A stretch of DNA of 64,000 nt, taken from NCBI RefSeq assembly GCF_900186955.1, contig NZ_LT906438.1, positions 2,170,001 through 2,234,000 on the forward strand, read 5' to 3'. The position numbers and the translations under genes were made by a program. Numbering within the stretch: position 1 is the stretch's first letter; each line of letters begins with the position of its first letter. This document shows, piece by piece, positions 56,071 to 62,667 of this stretch. The stretch is from Bacillus pumilus (lineage in GTDB: Bacteria; Bacillota; Bacilli; Bacillales; Bacillaceae). The notes under the pieces are model-generated. The model made no database searches. It saw only the letters and a program-made list of their open reading frames with translations, and was not told the origin of the DNA.

Positions 56071-57130
56071 AAACCCAGCGATGATAGGTGTTTTTCGATA
56101 AATAGCCTAGTGCCACTCCTTTACGAATTAATCTTTGCAGTGTTTCATATGACGAGTGAGCATATTCTCCTTTAGCCTCCTTGATACACTCACGAAGCTC
56201 CTTTCCGAACAGCAGTTCAAATACATTTGTTCGTCTGACCGGTCGATTTAATTTACAGTAAAGCTGGCATGTTTCTCCGCAAAAAGGACAGGTGAGCTCG
56301 ATTAATCGCTGCGCAGCAATCGCCACCATCGTTTGTTCGAGTTCATTCATCGTGACACCAAATTCAAGCATACGATAAAGGGCTCCTTTTGCATTTTTCG
56401 CATGGAGTGTACTCATCACTAAATGGCCTGTCAGTGCTGCTCTAATTGCCGTTCGAGCCGTTTCAGCATCTCTTATTTCTCCTAGCACAATCATATCTGG
56501 ATCATGTCTTAAAATAGCGCGTAATCCTGCGGCATATGTGATACCGGCTTTTTCATTTACTTGAACCTGCAGCACTTCTTCATTTCTCGTTTCCACAGGA
56601 TCTTCAAGTGTAATAATATTTCTGTTGAAATTCTTTTTTGCAAACTGGATCAATGAATAAAGGGTTGTTGTTTTCCCTGAATTGGTTGGACCGGTAAATA
56701 AAATGAGCCCATGCGAATGATTCAAAAATGATAATAACCTGGTGGAGGCTTTCGGAAATAGTGACAGATGTTTTATTTTTGGAACATGATCCTGCGGTAA
56801 TATTCTAATCACTAAGCTCTCATCATTTACAGTTGGTAGGGTAGACATCCGAATAAACACCTGACCCCTTCTTAGCATCACAGCTAATGACCCATTTTGC
56901 GGTCTCCGTTTTTCTCCGATATCCATGGATGATAAAAATTTAAAATGAGCAATGAGCCGCTCGCCGCTTTTTTTATCAATGGTTCGCTGCTGAATTAAAT
57001 CTGAGTCTACGCGGAAAGATACCGACGCTTTCTTTTCCTTTGGAACAATGTGCACATCAGATGCTCTCATGCGGCATGCTTCTTCTAGCAGCTCTTGTCC
57101 CAAGTATTCAATCCCATACAAATGGTCCAC
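56051..57130 (-). CDS. comGA: Competence pilus ATPase ComGA
   Basis: 359 residues, GspE/PilB family. Walker A GPTNSGKTTTLYSL, Asp box ITLEDPVE, Walker B DPDMIVLGEIRDAETA and the zinc-binding Cys pair ELTCPFCGETC. It powers pseudopilus assembly and in B. subtilis also blocks growth in competent cells. ATG after AGAAGGGAGTGGACC. First gene of the comG operon, downstream of a ComK-like box. In B. subtilis corA and yqhB lie upstream; they are absent here. Confidence 0.96.
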   Translation of the reverse strand: MDHLYGIEYLGQELLEEACRMRASDVHIVPKEKKASVSFRVDSDLIQQRTIDKKSGERLIAHFKFLSSMDIGEKRRPQNGSLAVMLRRGQVFIRMSTLPTVNDESLVIRILPQDHVPKIKHLSLFPKASTRLLSFLNHSHGLILFTGPTNSGKTTTLYSLIQFAKKNFNRNIITLEDPVETRNEEVLQVQVNEKAGITYAAGLRAILRHDPDMIVLGEIRDAETARTAIRAALTGHLVMSTLHAKNAKGALYRMLEFGVTMNELEQTMVAIAAQRLIELTCPFCGETCQLYCKLNRPVRRTNVFELLFGKELRECIKEAKGEYAHSSYETLQRLIRKGVALGYLSKNTYHRWVYEEASL

Positions 57131-57212
57131 TCCCTTCTCTGACCATATTGTAAGTCAGAGGAACCTGTCTGACAAAAGAGCAATTTATCATTTTAATGCC
57201 TAATCAATCGAA

Positions 57213-57246
57213 AAAATCATCAGCTTGCGATGGAAAACGTGGTTTT
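57213..57246. promoter_or_regulatory. ComK box of the comG operon
   Basis: A perfect AT-box AAAA-CGTGG-TTTT at 57234-57246 and a weaker one, AAAA-TCATC-AGCT, at 57213-57225, separated by eight bases, one of the known K-box spacings. It is 83-116 bases before comGA. Confidence 0.65.
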
Positions 57247-57262
57247 TTAAAAAAGTGCATAT

Positions 57263-57296
57263 AAAAAAACCTGACTTTTACAAGTGCAGGTTTTTT
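57263..57296 (-). terminator. Terminator of the RsbR-paralogue gene
   Basis: AAAAAACCTG / CAGGTTTTTT stem two bases after the stop of the gene ending at 57299. Confidence 0.9.
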
Positions 57297-57298
57297 AG

Positions 57299-58171
57299 TC
57301 ATGTGGCTTCTTGCGGCTGTTCTTCAAAAATACGAAATCCTCTTTTTTCCAAGGCTTTTGCAAGGCTGTGTTCTGTATTTACTTTTGAGAAATCAATGCC
57401 GAGTTTCACAACGGTTTGAGCAATTTCTGGGCGGATGCCTGAAATAATCGTCTCAATGCCTAGAAGCTTCGCACTATCCACCACTTTAAACAGCTGATAA
57501 GCAACCATCGTATCAACGATCGGTACGCCTGATATATCAATAAACAAATGCGTTAGACGCAGTCTTGAAGCCTGTTCTAGCACGGATTCCAAAATAATTT
57601 TGGCCCGGTACGTATCAATCTCCCCGATGAGCGGCAAAATTCCGATTTCCTTTGAAACTGGAATAACAGGAGCACTCAGTTCCTGAATCATCTCTCTTTG
57701 TGCATTGAGCTGACTCAGTGTCACGCGGTCGTATTCCTCTGATAAACGCTCGATCATATCATCAAACGTTGAATGAAAATGCTGATTCCACCCGCATACA
57801 TCTTGGAGCGTCACTTCAAGCTCAGTTTCTAGTATGAATTTCTCGATTCTCGAACAGAAAATCTGACGAAATATCTTAAATTGTCCAATGATTTCATATA
57901 AAGGCACTTCGTGAACGGCTCGATCACGTGCGATATCAACAGACCACTTTTTCAAATGATTTTCTACTTTGTCTGACAGCGTCACAAGCGTTGCTGCAAT
58001 GGTTTGAATAAACGCTGTGTTCTGTTCCTTCAACTTCATTTCCGTTTCCTCTGAAGCATGTTTGGAATATAATGAGCCTTCTTCTGTTCTTGTTTTCAGC
58101 CATTCTTCGGTCATGACGGGGGCTTCTTTTAGGATAAATTCATATAATTGCTTAGATTTTTCATTTTTCAT
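57299..58171 (-). CDS. rsbRD: RsbR paralogue, stressosome protein (YqhA/RsbRD)
   Basis: 290 residues. A variable non-haem-globin-like N-terminal helical domain (about 1-150) and a C-terminal STAS domain with both phospho-threonine motifs, LPLIGEIDTYRAKI and DISGVPIVDTMVAYQLF. RsbR proteins form the stressosome with RsbS and release RsbT to activate sigma-B (known). Gene order next to mgsR and comGA identifies it as the YqhA/RsbRD member; the signal it senses is unknown. Confidence 0.9.
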   Translation of the reverse strand: MKNEKSKQLYEFILKEAPVMTEEWLKTRTEEGSLYSKHASEETEMKLKEQNTAFIQTIAATLVTLSDKVENHLKKWSVDIARDRAVHEVPLYEIIGQFKIFRQIFCSRIEKFILETELEVTLQDVCGWNQHFHSTFDDMIERLSEEYDRVTLSQLNAQREMIQELSAPVIPVSKEIGILPLIGEIDTYRAKIILESVLEQASRLRLTHLFIDISGVPIVDTMVAYQLFKVVDSAKLLGIETIISGIRPEIAQTVVKLGIDFSKVNTEHSLAKALEKRGFRIFEEQPQEAT

Positions 58172-58269
58172 TTACTTCTTCCGCTCCTTTTTCACTTAAA
58201 ACTCGTGACATACAACTTTTATGTATAAATGACCGCAGATGGTGAACAATATCATTACACGTTTGATAT

Positions 58270-58340
58270 TGGGCTATAGCCAAGTGGTAAGGCAATGGAC
58301 TTTGACTCCGTGATCGTTGGTTCGAACCCAGCTAGCCCAG
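58270..58340 (+). tRNA. tRNA-Gln (anticodon UUG)
   Basis: A 71-base cloverleaf: acceptor TGGGCTA / TAGCCCA with discriminator G, D arm AGCCAAGTGGTAAGGC, anticodon loop CTTTGAC (TTG) and T arm GGTTCGAACCC. No CCA is encoded. It stands alone between two minus-strand genes. Confidence 0.97.
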
Positions 58341-58348
58341 TTCAGCAC

Positions 58349-58393
58349 AAAAACGAAGACGGCTGAAGCATGTTTCAGCTGATCTTCGTTTTT
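58349..58393. terminator. Bidirectional terminator of tRNA-Gln and mgsR
   Basis: AAAACGAAGA / TCTTCGTTTT outer stem with inner GCTGAA / TTCAGC, nine bases after the tRNA and just after the mgsR stop. Confidence 0.9.
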
Positions 58394-58394
58394 A

Positions 58395-58775
58395 TTAGGA
58401 AACTGATTGATGTATCGCTTTCTTTTTTGATAATTTCATGAGTTCGCCTGGATTATAGCCTACTACTAATTTATTTCCATCAATGATAATTGGTCTTCGG
58501 AGCAGTTTTGGTTTTTCAATAAGAAGCTGAAGAACCTCGTTTACTTTTAAATCATTAATATTTAAATTTAAGCTTTTAAAAGCCTGACTTCGTGTGGCTA
58601 AAATTTCATCCATTCCTTCTGTTGTTAAGGAAAGGATCTTTTTTAATTCTTCTAGTGTTGGCGTTTCTCTGAAAAGGTGACGCTCTTTAAAATCAATTTG
58701 ATTCGCCTTTAACCAATGTTTTGTTTTGCGGCAAGACGTGCAGCTCGGGTATGAATAAAAAGTAATGTCACTCAT
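58395..58775 (-). CDS. mgsR: Spx-like stress regulator MgsR (YqgZ)
   Basis: 126 residues, ArsC/Spx family with the redox motif C12-T-S-C15 (YPSCTSCRKTKHWL) and the family end RPIIIDGNKLVVGYNPGEL. MgsR modulates a part of the sigma-B regulon (known in B. subtilis). ATG after AAGGAGGAAGACTA. It has a good sigma-B promoter. Confidence 0.94.
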   Translation of the reverse strand: MSDITFYSYPSCTSCRKTKHWLKANQIDFKERHLFRETPTLEELKKILSLTTEGMDEILATRSQAFKSLNLNINDLKVNEVLQLLIEKPKLLRRPIIIDGNKLVVGYNPGELMKLSKKKAIHQSVS

Positions 58776-58819
58776 TAGTCTTCCTCCTTAGGTCGTTAAC
58801 CTTTTCTCTTATGGAGTAA

Positions 58820-58845
58820 GTACCCTCATGTATTTCAGCATAAAC
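58820..58845 (-). promoter_or_regulatory. Sigma-B promoter of mgsR
   Basis: GTTTAT-N14-GGGTAC on the minus strand, against the consensus GTTTAA-N12-15-GGGTAT; it lies 45 bases before the mgsR ATG. Confidence 0.85.
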
Positions 58846-58911
58846 ACGTTTTGATCACTTTTTCAAAAAAATTTTTCTACTCGTAAAATAAATGTTCACA
58901 CGTTGTCAAAA

Positions 58912-58950
58912 ATGTAAATGTTTACATAACAAGTGGTGATCAGCTATAAT
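58912..58950 (+). promoter_or_regulatory. yqgY promoter with an overlapping perfect palindrome
   Basis: TTACAT (58922-58927), 17-base spacer and TATAAT (58945-58950). The perfect 16-base palindrome ATGTAAA-TG-TTTACAT (58912-58927) covers the -35. It differs from the CcpA cre consensus at one position (T in place of C in the central CG). Confidence 0.7.
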
Positions 58951-58987
58951 ATGAATCAAAGGGGTTTTTTTAAGGGGAGGGAAAGAA

Positions 58988-59230
58988 ATGAATCGCATGT
59001 TCCGCGTGCTTGGCTTTTGGACGGGTATTTTTGCTGTCATGTTCTATTTAGGGCATATGAAAGATGCATCGTTGCTGTTCTTCGGTCAAACCGTTCTTTT
59101 TGTATTTTTATCCTACTTGAATTTATCCGAAAGAATGTATATTTACATTTTCGGAGCGTACTTGACGATTTTCTTTGCCGGATTTACATATTATTCGATT
59201 TTCATCATGGTTCCCGGTACCGGACATTAA
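58988..59230 (+). CDS. yqgY: Small DUF2626 membrane protein YqgY
   Basis: 80 residues with three hydrophobic segments (about 7-23, 29-45, 51-73). NRMFRVLGFWTGIFAVMFYLG and the end FIMVPGTGH are characteristic of DUF2626. The function is unknown. ATG after GGGAGGGAAAGA. It is followed by repeat copy 1. Confidence 0.88.
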   Translation: MNRMFRVLGFWTGIFAVMFYLGHMKDASLLFFGQTVLFVFLSYLNLSERMYIYIFGAYLTIFFAGFTYYSIFIMVPGTGH

Positions 59231-59240
59231 TTGAAAAAAA

Positions 59241-59262
59241 GCATCGCTATAAAAAGAGATGC
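59241..59262. terminator. Left flanking hairpin of repeat copy 1
   Basis: GCATC-CT / AG-GATGC with one mismatch, preceded by seven A. It terminates minus-strand transcripts and repeats the hairpin at 59439-59460 almost exactly, including the loop ATAAAA. Confidence 0.75.
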
Positions 59263-59264
59263 TC

Positions 59265-59438
59265 AGATTGTTGACAAAGGGCTAAAATGATTTTATTTTA
59301 GCCTTTTGTCTTCTTTTCAGCGTGATAGAAAACCTTTGAAGTCTAGGAAGGACGAGCATCGGAGCGGAGCGAATTTGACATTCGTGAGCACCGAAGCGCA
59401 GACCTGACAACGAATGCGAGGGTTTGTCTACACGCTGA
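59265..59438. repeat. Structured 175-bp intergenic repeat, copy 1
   Basis: 174 bases, from AGATTGTTGACAAAG to CACGCTGA. Predicted helices: a 16-base hairpin GACAAAGGGCTAAAAT / ATTTTAGCCTTTTGTC (one G-U), a closing stem TCAGCGTG-TAGA-AAACC / GGTTT-TCTA-CACGCTGA, and an inner helix including TCGG / CCGA around CGAAT / ATTCG. It lies between convergent yqgY and yqgX. No protein is encoded. Confidence 0.92.
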
Positions 59439-59467
59439 GCATCTCTATAAAAAGAGATGCTTTTTTT
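59439..59467 (+). terminator. Right flanking hairpin of repeat copy 1
   Basis: GCATCTCT / AGAGATGC perfect stem and seven T: the plus-strand terminator after yqgY. Confidence 0.9.
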
Positions 59468-59474
59468 CATACGT

Positions 59475-60113
59475 TTAAAGAGAAAAGCCATTGATAAATG
59501 GATTTTGTTCCTGCTCCGTAAGTACAGTGGTTTCTCCGCCATGTCCACTTAAAACAAGAGTTGATTCTGGTAAAGACAATAATTTGTTATGAATTGATTG
59601 AAGCAGCACTTCTTGACTGCCCCCTACTAAATCTGTTCTCCCGATGCCGCCTTCAAATAGCGTGTCACCAGAAATCACAAATCCTTCTTCCGCCGAATAG
59701 TAAGACACACTGCCTGGTGAATGCCCAGGAGTGTGGAACATCTCTAATGTAAACGATCCAATTTGAAGAGTTCCTTCTGACGTAATTAATTTTTCAGCTT
59801 CTTTGACCGTAATTCCATTTCCAATCAATCGAGCTGAACCGTTTAATTCAGCGTTCGTGAGCCATTCTTTTTCATTCTCGTGTACATAGAGTGGCACTCC
59901 CCACTCTGCGCGCACTTCATCTGCGGCACCGATATGATCAAAATGAGCATGTGTCAGTAAGACCGCAAGCGGTGTGAGCTGTTTTTCTTTTACATAGGAA
60001 ATTAGCTTTTGTGCTTCACCGCCTGGATCAAAGATTAAACATTCTCCGTGCTCATTTTTCCAAATATACGCATTCGCTTGTACATAGCCTAGTGGCATTC
60101 TTCTCCAATTCAT
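59475..60113 (-). CDS. yqgX: Metallo-beta-lactamase-fold hydrolase YqgX
   Basis: 212 residues, glyoxalase-II-like. Metal motif THAHFDHIG (HxHxDH), further ligands in FHTPGHSPGSVS, SGDTLFEGGIGRTD and LVLSGHGGET. It may cleave thiol esters of the glyoxal/bacillithiol pathway; the substrate is not determined by sequence. The ATG at 60113 follows AGGTGATGAAA and matches the B. subtilis start; the frame is open three more codons. Confidence 0.9.
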   Translation of the reverse strand: MNWRRMPLGYVQANAYIWKNEHGECLIFDPGGEAQKLISYVKEKQLTPLAVLLTHAHFDHIGAADEVRAEWGVPLYVHENEKEWLTNAELNGSARLIGNGITVKEAEKLITSEGTLQIGSFTLEMFHTPGHSPGSVSYYSAEEGFVISGDTLFEGGIGRTDLVGGSQEVLLQSIHNKLLSLPESTLVLSGHGGETTVLTEQEQNPFINGFSL

Positions 60114-60270
60114 TTTCATCACCTACTTTATTCATTCTTTTTTATTATGAAGGCTACACAATAAAAATTCAAACAATCGTCAACTGGAATCTACTCGACA
60201 AGCTTTATGAAAACGGTTAAAATGAAAAGAAAGGAAATCAAGGGGATTGATGACAAAGGGGGACTTTCAC

Positions 60271-60444
60271 ATGATGCTCGTCATTATTTTTGGTCTAGTC
60301 ACGATTTTAGCTGCACTCGGGATCTATCGCTCACTTAAAAAAGTGAACGTACTTGCCATCGCTTTTGCTGGCGCGACATTTTTGGTTTTTGGCTGGTTTA
60401 CTGTCATGACCATCATCTATAGCGGTTATCCAACTGCACATTAA
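60271..60444 (+). CDS. yqgW: Small DUF2759 membrane protein YqgW
   Basis: 57 residues: two hydrophobic helices (about 2-17 and 25-48) with the family pattern GLVTILAALGIYRSLKK and FGWFTVMTIIYSGYP. No known function. The ATG at 60271 is eight bases after AAAGGGGG; the frame is open for eight further codons. It is followed by repeat copy 2. Confidence 0.85.
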   Translation: MMLVIIFGLVTILAALGIYRSLKKVNVLAIAFAGATFLVFGWFTVMTIIYSGYPTAH

Positions 60445-60468
60445 AAAGCCTGCATATGGCAGGCTTTT
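60444..60468. terminator. Left flanking hairpin of repeat copy 2
   Basis: AAAAGCCTGC / GCAGGCTTTT perfect 10-base stem directly after the yqgW stop; nearly the same hairpin recurs at 60644-60669. Confidence 0.88.
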
Positions 60469-60643
60469 AGATTATTGACAAAGGGCTAAAATGATCTTGA
60501 TTTTAGCCCTTTGTCTTCTTTTCAGCTTGATAGAAAACCTTTGCAGCCTAGGAAGGACGAGTACCGGAGCGGAGCGAATTTGATATTCGTGAGCACCGGC
60601 ACGCAGGACTGACACCGAATGCGAGGGTTTGTCTACACGCTGA
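60469..60643. repeat. Structured 175-bp intergenic repeat, copy 2
   Basis: 175 bases with the same boundaries as copy 1. The hairpin is perfect here: GACAAAGGGCTAAAAT / ATTTTAGCCCTTTGTC. The inner helix reads CCGG / CCGG. One mismatch is present in the closing stem (TCAGCTTG). It lies between convergent yqgW and yqgV. Confidence 0.92.
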
Positions 60644-60669
60644 AAGCCTGCATTTAGCAGGCTTTTTTT
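60644..60669. terminator. Right flanking hairpin of repeat copy 2
   Basis: AAGCCTGC / GCAGGCTT stem with seven T; bidirectional end for yqgW (through the repeat) and yqgV. Confidence 0.9.
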
Positions 60670-60982
60670 ATTGATTCAAGTGCTTATTCACGCTTTCTAT
60701 TTTACTTGTAAGCGTTGTGGTTTGATCCCGCCTGTCATCAATGCGGATATTGGTCGCTACGCGGTGCAGTCCCTTTTCAAAAGGTGCTTCATGAATGTGC
60801 TGAATGACTTCAAATAAAACGGATAATTCACCTTCAATTAATGTATTCATTGGTGTTAGTTGATAATTAATTTTCCCTTCTTTTTGAAAGCCTTCTAAAA
60901 TTCTTTGTACATCTGCTACATAAGCACTGACACTTGGTGTTTCCGTGCCTATTGGAATGATAGTGACATCTGCTATGGCCAT
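60668..60982 (-). CDS. yqgV: YqgV, MTH1187/YkoF-like thiamine-binding family protein
   Basis: 104 residues with the DUF77/MTH1187 pattern: VTIIPIGTETPSVSAYVADV at the N-terminus, TPMNTLIEGEL in the middle, and VATNIRIDDRRD towards the end. The family is a small ferredoxin-like fold, some members of which bind thiamine-like ligands; the role here is unknown. ATG after GAAAGGGGCAATAAAC. Confidence 0.87.
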   Translation of the reverse strand: MAIADVTIIPIGTETPSVSAYVADVQRILEGFQKEGKINYQLTPMNTLIEGELSVLFEVIQHIHEAPFEKGLHRVATNIRIDDRRDQTTTLTSKIESVNKHLNQ

Positions 60983-61060
60983 GTTTATTGCCCCTTTCCA
61001 CTCAAATCCTCATGTTTTCTCGTCCTCATTGTAACCTATTCGCAATCCATCATGCCATGC

Positions 61061-62314
61061 TCACGTTGCATTTAAAGAAGGTTTGTCCCGTTCTATCGTC
61101 AAATCCGCCCTCTCTACCTTCCCAATTTTTGTGAATAGCAGCAGGCATATCCCTGATACAGCTTCAATGATGCCTCCAGCCGCAATGACATATCCGGAAC
61201 CAAATAATGTCGCCATATAGCCGCCAATGAGAGCGCCTAACGGGATCATGAAGAAGGAAATCATATTGATAATTGCATACACTTGCGGCTGATCCTCTGC
61301 TTTTACTGACAATTGAATCATTGTATGTTCAGGCACGTTGACTGCACTGATGGCGGCACCTAATGCAAAAGCTGATATAAACACAAGTGGTAAAAATGCG
61401 TTCATACCTGTGATGAAAAACGAGATTCCATCAACAATCCCGGCACCTATAAACAGCAGCCCATACCGGTTCACTTTTACCTTTGTCAAAACAAACCCCA
61501 TCAAGAATGCACCTAGTGCCGTTGTGACTTTAATAAATGAATAGATCACGGGTCCACTATGTAAATCCTCTGTTAAATAAATAACAGACAATGCTTCCCA
61601 TGGTGCGGCAGCAAAGTTTGAGCAGACACAAAAAATCGCCAATGGGAACAAAATATGATGCCTTCTCACAAGTGAAAATCCCCGAATCAATCTTTTGCCG
61701 TATGATACCCCTTTTTTGGCTTTATCAATGATGATTTCTGTTTCATATGTAATGATTAATACAAGTAAAGCGGACAAGAGATAAAGAGGAATAATCACAA
61801 GCATTGTATATCCTACCCCTACAAACGCAATCATGACACCACAAACCGTGACCGTCACAAGCCTGACTACATGACTTGCTGATTGAATAGTTGCATTCGC
61901 TTTTTGTATGAGGTCCTCATGGACAAGCTTTGGAATAATTGATACAGACGCCGGTTCGTAGGAGCCACCAGTTGCCGAATGAAGCAGCATACACCCAATA
62001 ACAAGTGCTAATGGCGTGAAACCATAAAAGTAACTGACCACAATCACAAGAATTATCGCTCCTCTTGTTAAATCAGCAAAACACATCCAAAATTTCAATT
62101 GATGCGGCTTCATCATTGGGGTAATTAGCGGCCCAACAATGGCTTGCGGAACAAAGCTGACCGCAATAAAAAAGGCTGTTCCAATTGCCCCTTTTCCGCC
62201 TAGTACTAAAAGCCACAAGATGGTGTTGAAAGATAAACTATCAGCTGTTATTTTGCACATTTTAGACATAAATAAGTAAGTGAAATTCCTTTTCCACAGG
62301 CTTTGAGCACTCAA
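61061..62314 (-). CDS. Major facilitator superfamily transporter
   Basis: 417 residues with about 12 membrane segments and the loop-rich middle YETEIIIDKAKKGVSYGKRL typical of the EntS/MFS_3 branch (multidrug, siderophore or macrolide exporters). The substrate cannot be told. TTG start (62314) about ten bases after AGGGAG. In B. subtilis the lipoprotein gene yqgU stands between yqgT and yqgV; this gene occupies that place. Confidence 0.8.
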   Translation of the reverse strand: MSAQSLWKRNFTYLFMSKMCKITADSLSFNTILWLLVLGGKGAIGTAFFIAVSFVPQAIVGPLITPMMKPHQLKFWMCFADLTRGAIILVIVVSYFYGFTPLALVIGCMLLHSATGGSYEPASVSIIPKLVHEDLIQKANATIQSASHVVRLVTVTVCGVMIAFVGVGYTMLVIIPLYLLSALLVLIITYETEIIIDKAKKGVSYGKRLIRGFSLVRRHHILFPLAIFCVCSNFAAAPWEALSVIYLTEDLHSGPVIYSFIKVTTALGAFLMGFVLTKVKVNRYGLLFIGAGIVDGISFFITGMNAFLPLVFISAFALGAAISAVNVPEHTMIQLSVKAEDQPQVYAIINMISFFMIPLGALIGGYMATLFGSGYVIAAGGIIEAVSGICLLLFTKIGKVERADLTIERDKPSLNAT

Positions 62315-62446
62315 TGATCGACATCTCCCTAAAACATATCCTTTTTTTTACATCCATACCTTTCACAATAGCTCACAATTTGGCCTTCGTCAATTGCCCT
62401 AACATTATTTTTATTGACAATAAGAAATTGCTTCATGTTCAAATGT

Positions 62447-62470
62447 AAAAAGCACCTGACAGGTGCTTTT
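62447..62470. terminator. Left flanking hairpin of repeat copy 3
   Basis: AAAAGCACCT / AGGTGCTTTT with loop GAC, with five T on the minus-strand exit. It is the distal terminator of yqgT and identical over 21 bases to the hairpin at 62646-62666. Confidence 0.9.
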
Positions 62471-62645
62471 AGATTGTTGACAAAGTGCTAAAATGATTTT
62501 TATTTTAGCACTTTGTCTTCTTTTCAGCGTGATAGAAAACCTTTGAAGTCTAGGAAGGGCGAGCACTGGCGCGGAGCGAATTGAACATTCGTGAGCACCA
62601 GCGCGCAGACCTGACAACGAATGCGAGGGTTTGTCTACACGCTGA
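62471..62645. repeat. Structured 175-bp intergenic repeat, copy 3
   Basis: 175 bases, same boundaries. The hairpin carries a compensated G-C to T-A change: GACAAAGTGCTAAAAT / ATTTTAGCACTTTGTC, perfect over 16 pairs. The inner helix reads CTGG / CCAG. It lies between yqgT and the MFS gene, both on the minus strand. Confidence 0.92.
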
Positions 62646-62667
62646 AAGCACCTGACAGGTGCTTTTT
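62646..62667. terminator. Right flanking hairpin of repeat copy 3
   Basis: AAGCACCT / AGGTGCTT with loop GAC, overlapping the yqgT stop; duplicate of the hairpin at 62447-62470. Confidence 0.88.

Noticed and set aside
57182..57194. AATT-TATCA-TTTT as a second ComK AT-box
   Set aside because: It is 40 bases from the good AT-box, a distance not known for K-boxes; the eight-base-spaced AAAA-TCATC-AGCT is preferred.
58933..59274. 113-codon plus-strand frame overlapping yqgY
   Set aside because: It begins inside the yqgY promoter (-10 at 58945) and reads yqgY in another frame; the DUF2626 frame is the real gene.
59282..59548. Minus-strand open frame across repeat copy 1, sharing a peptide (SAP-LPRLQRFSITLKRR) with a frame at 62411-62617
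   Set aside because: The shared peptide is only the translation of the structured repeat. Base changes between copies follow RNA pairing, not codons, and no ribosome site precedes either frame.
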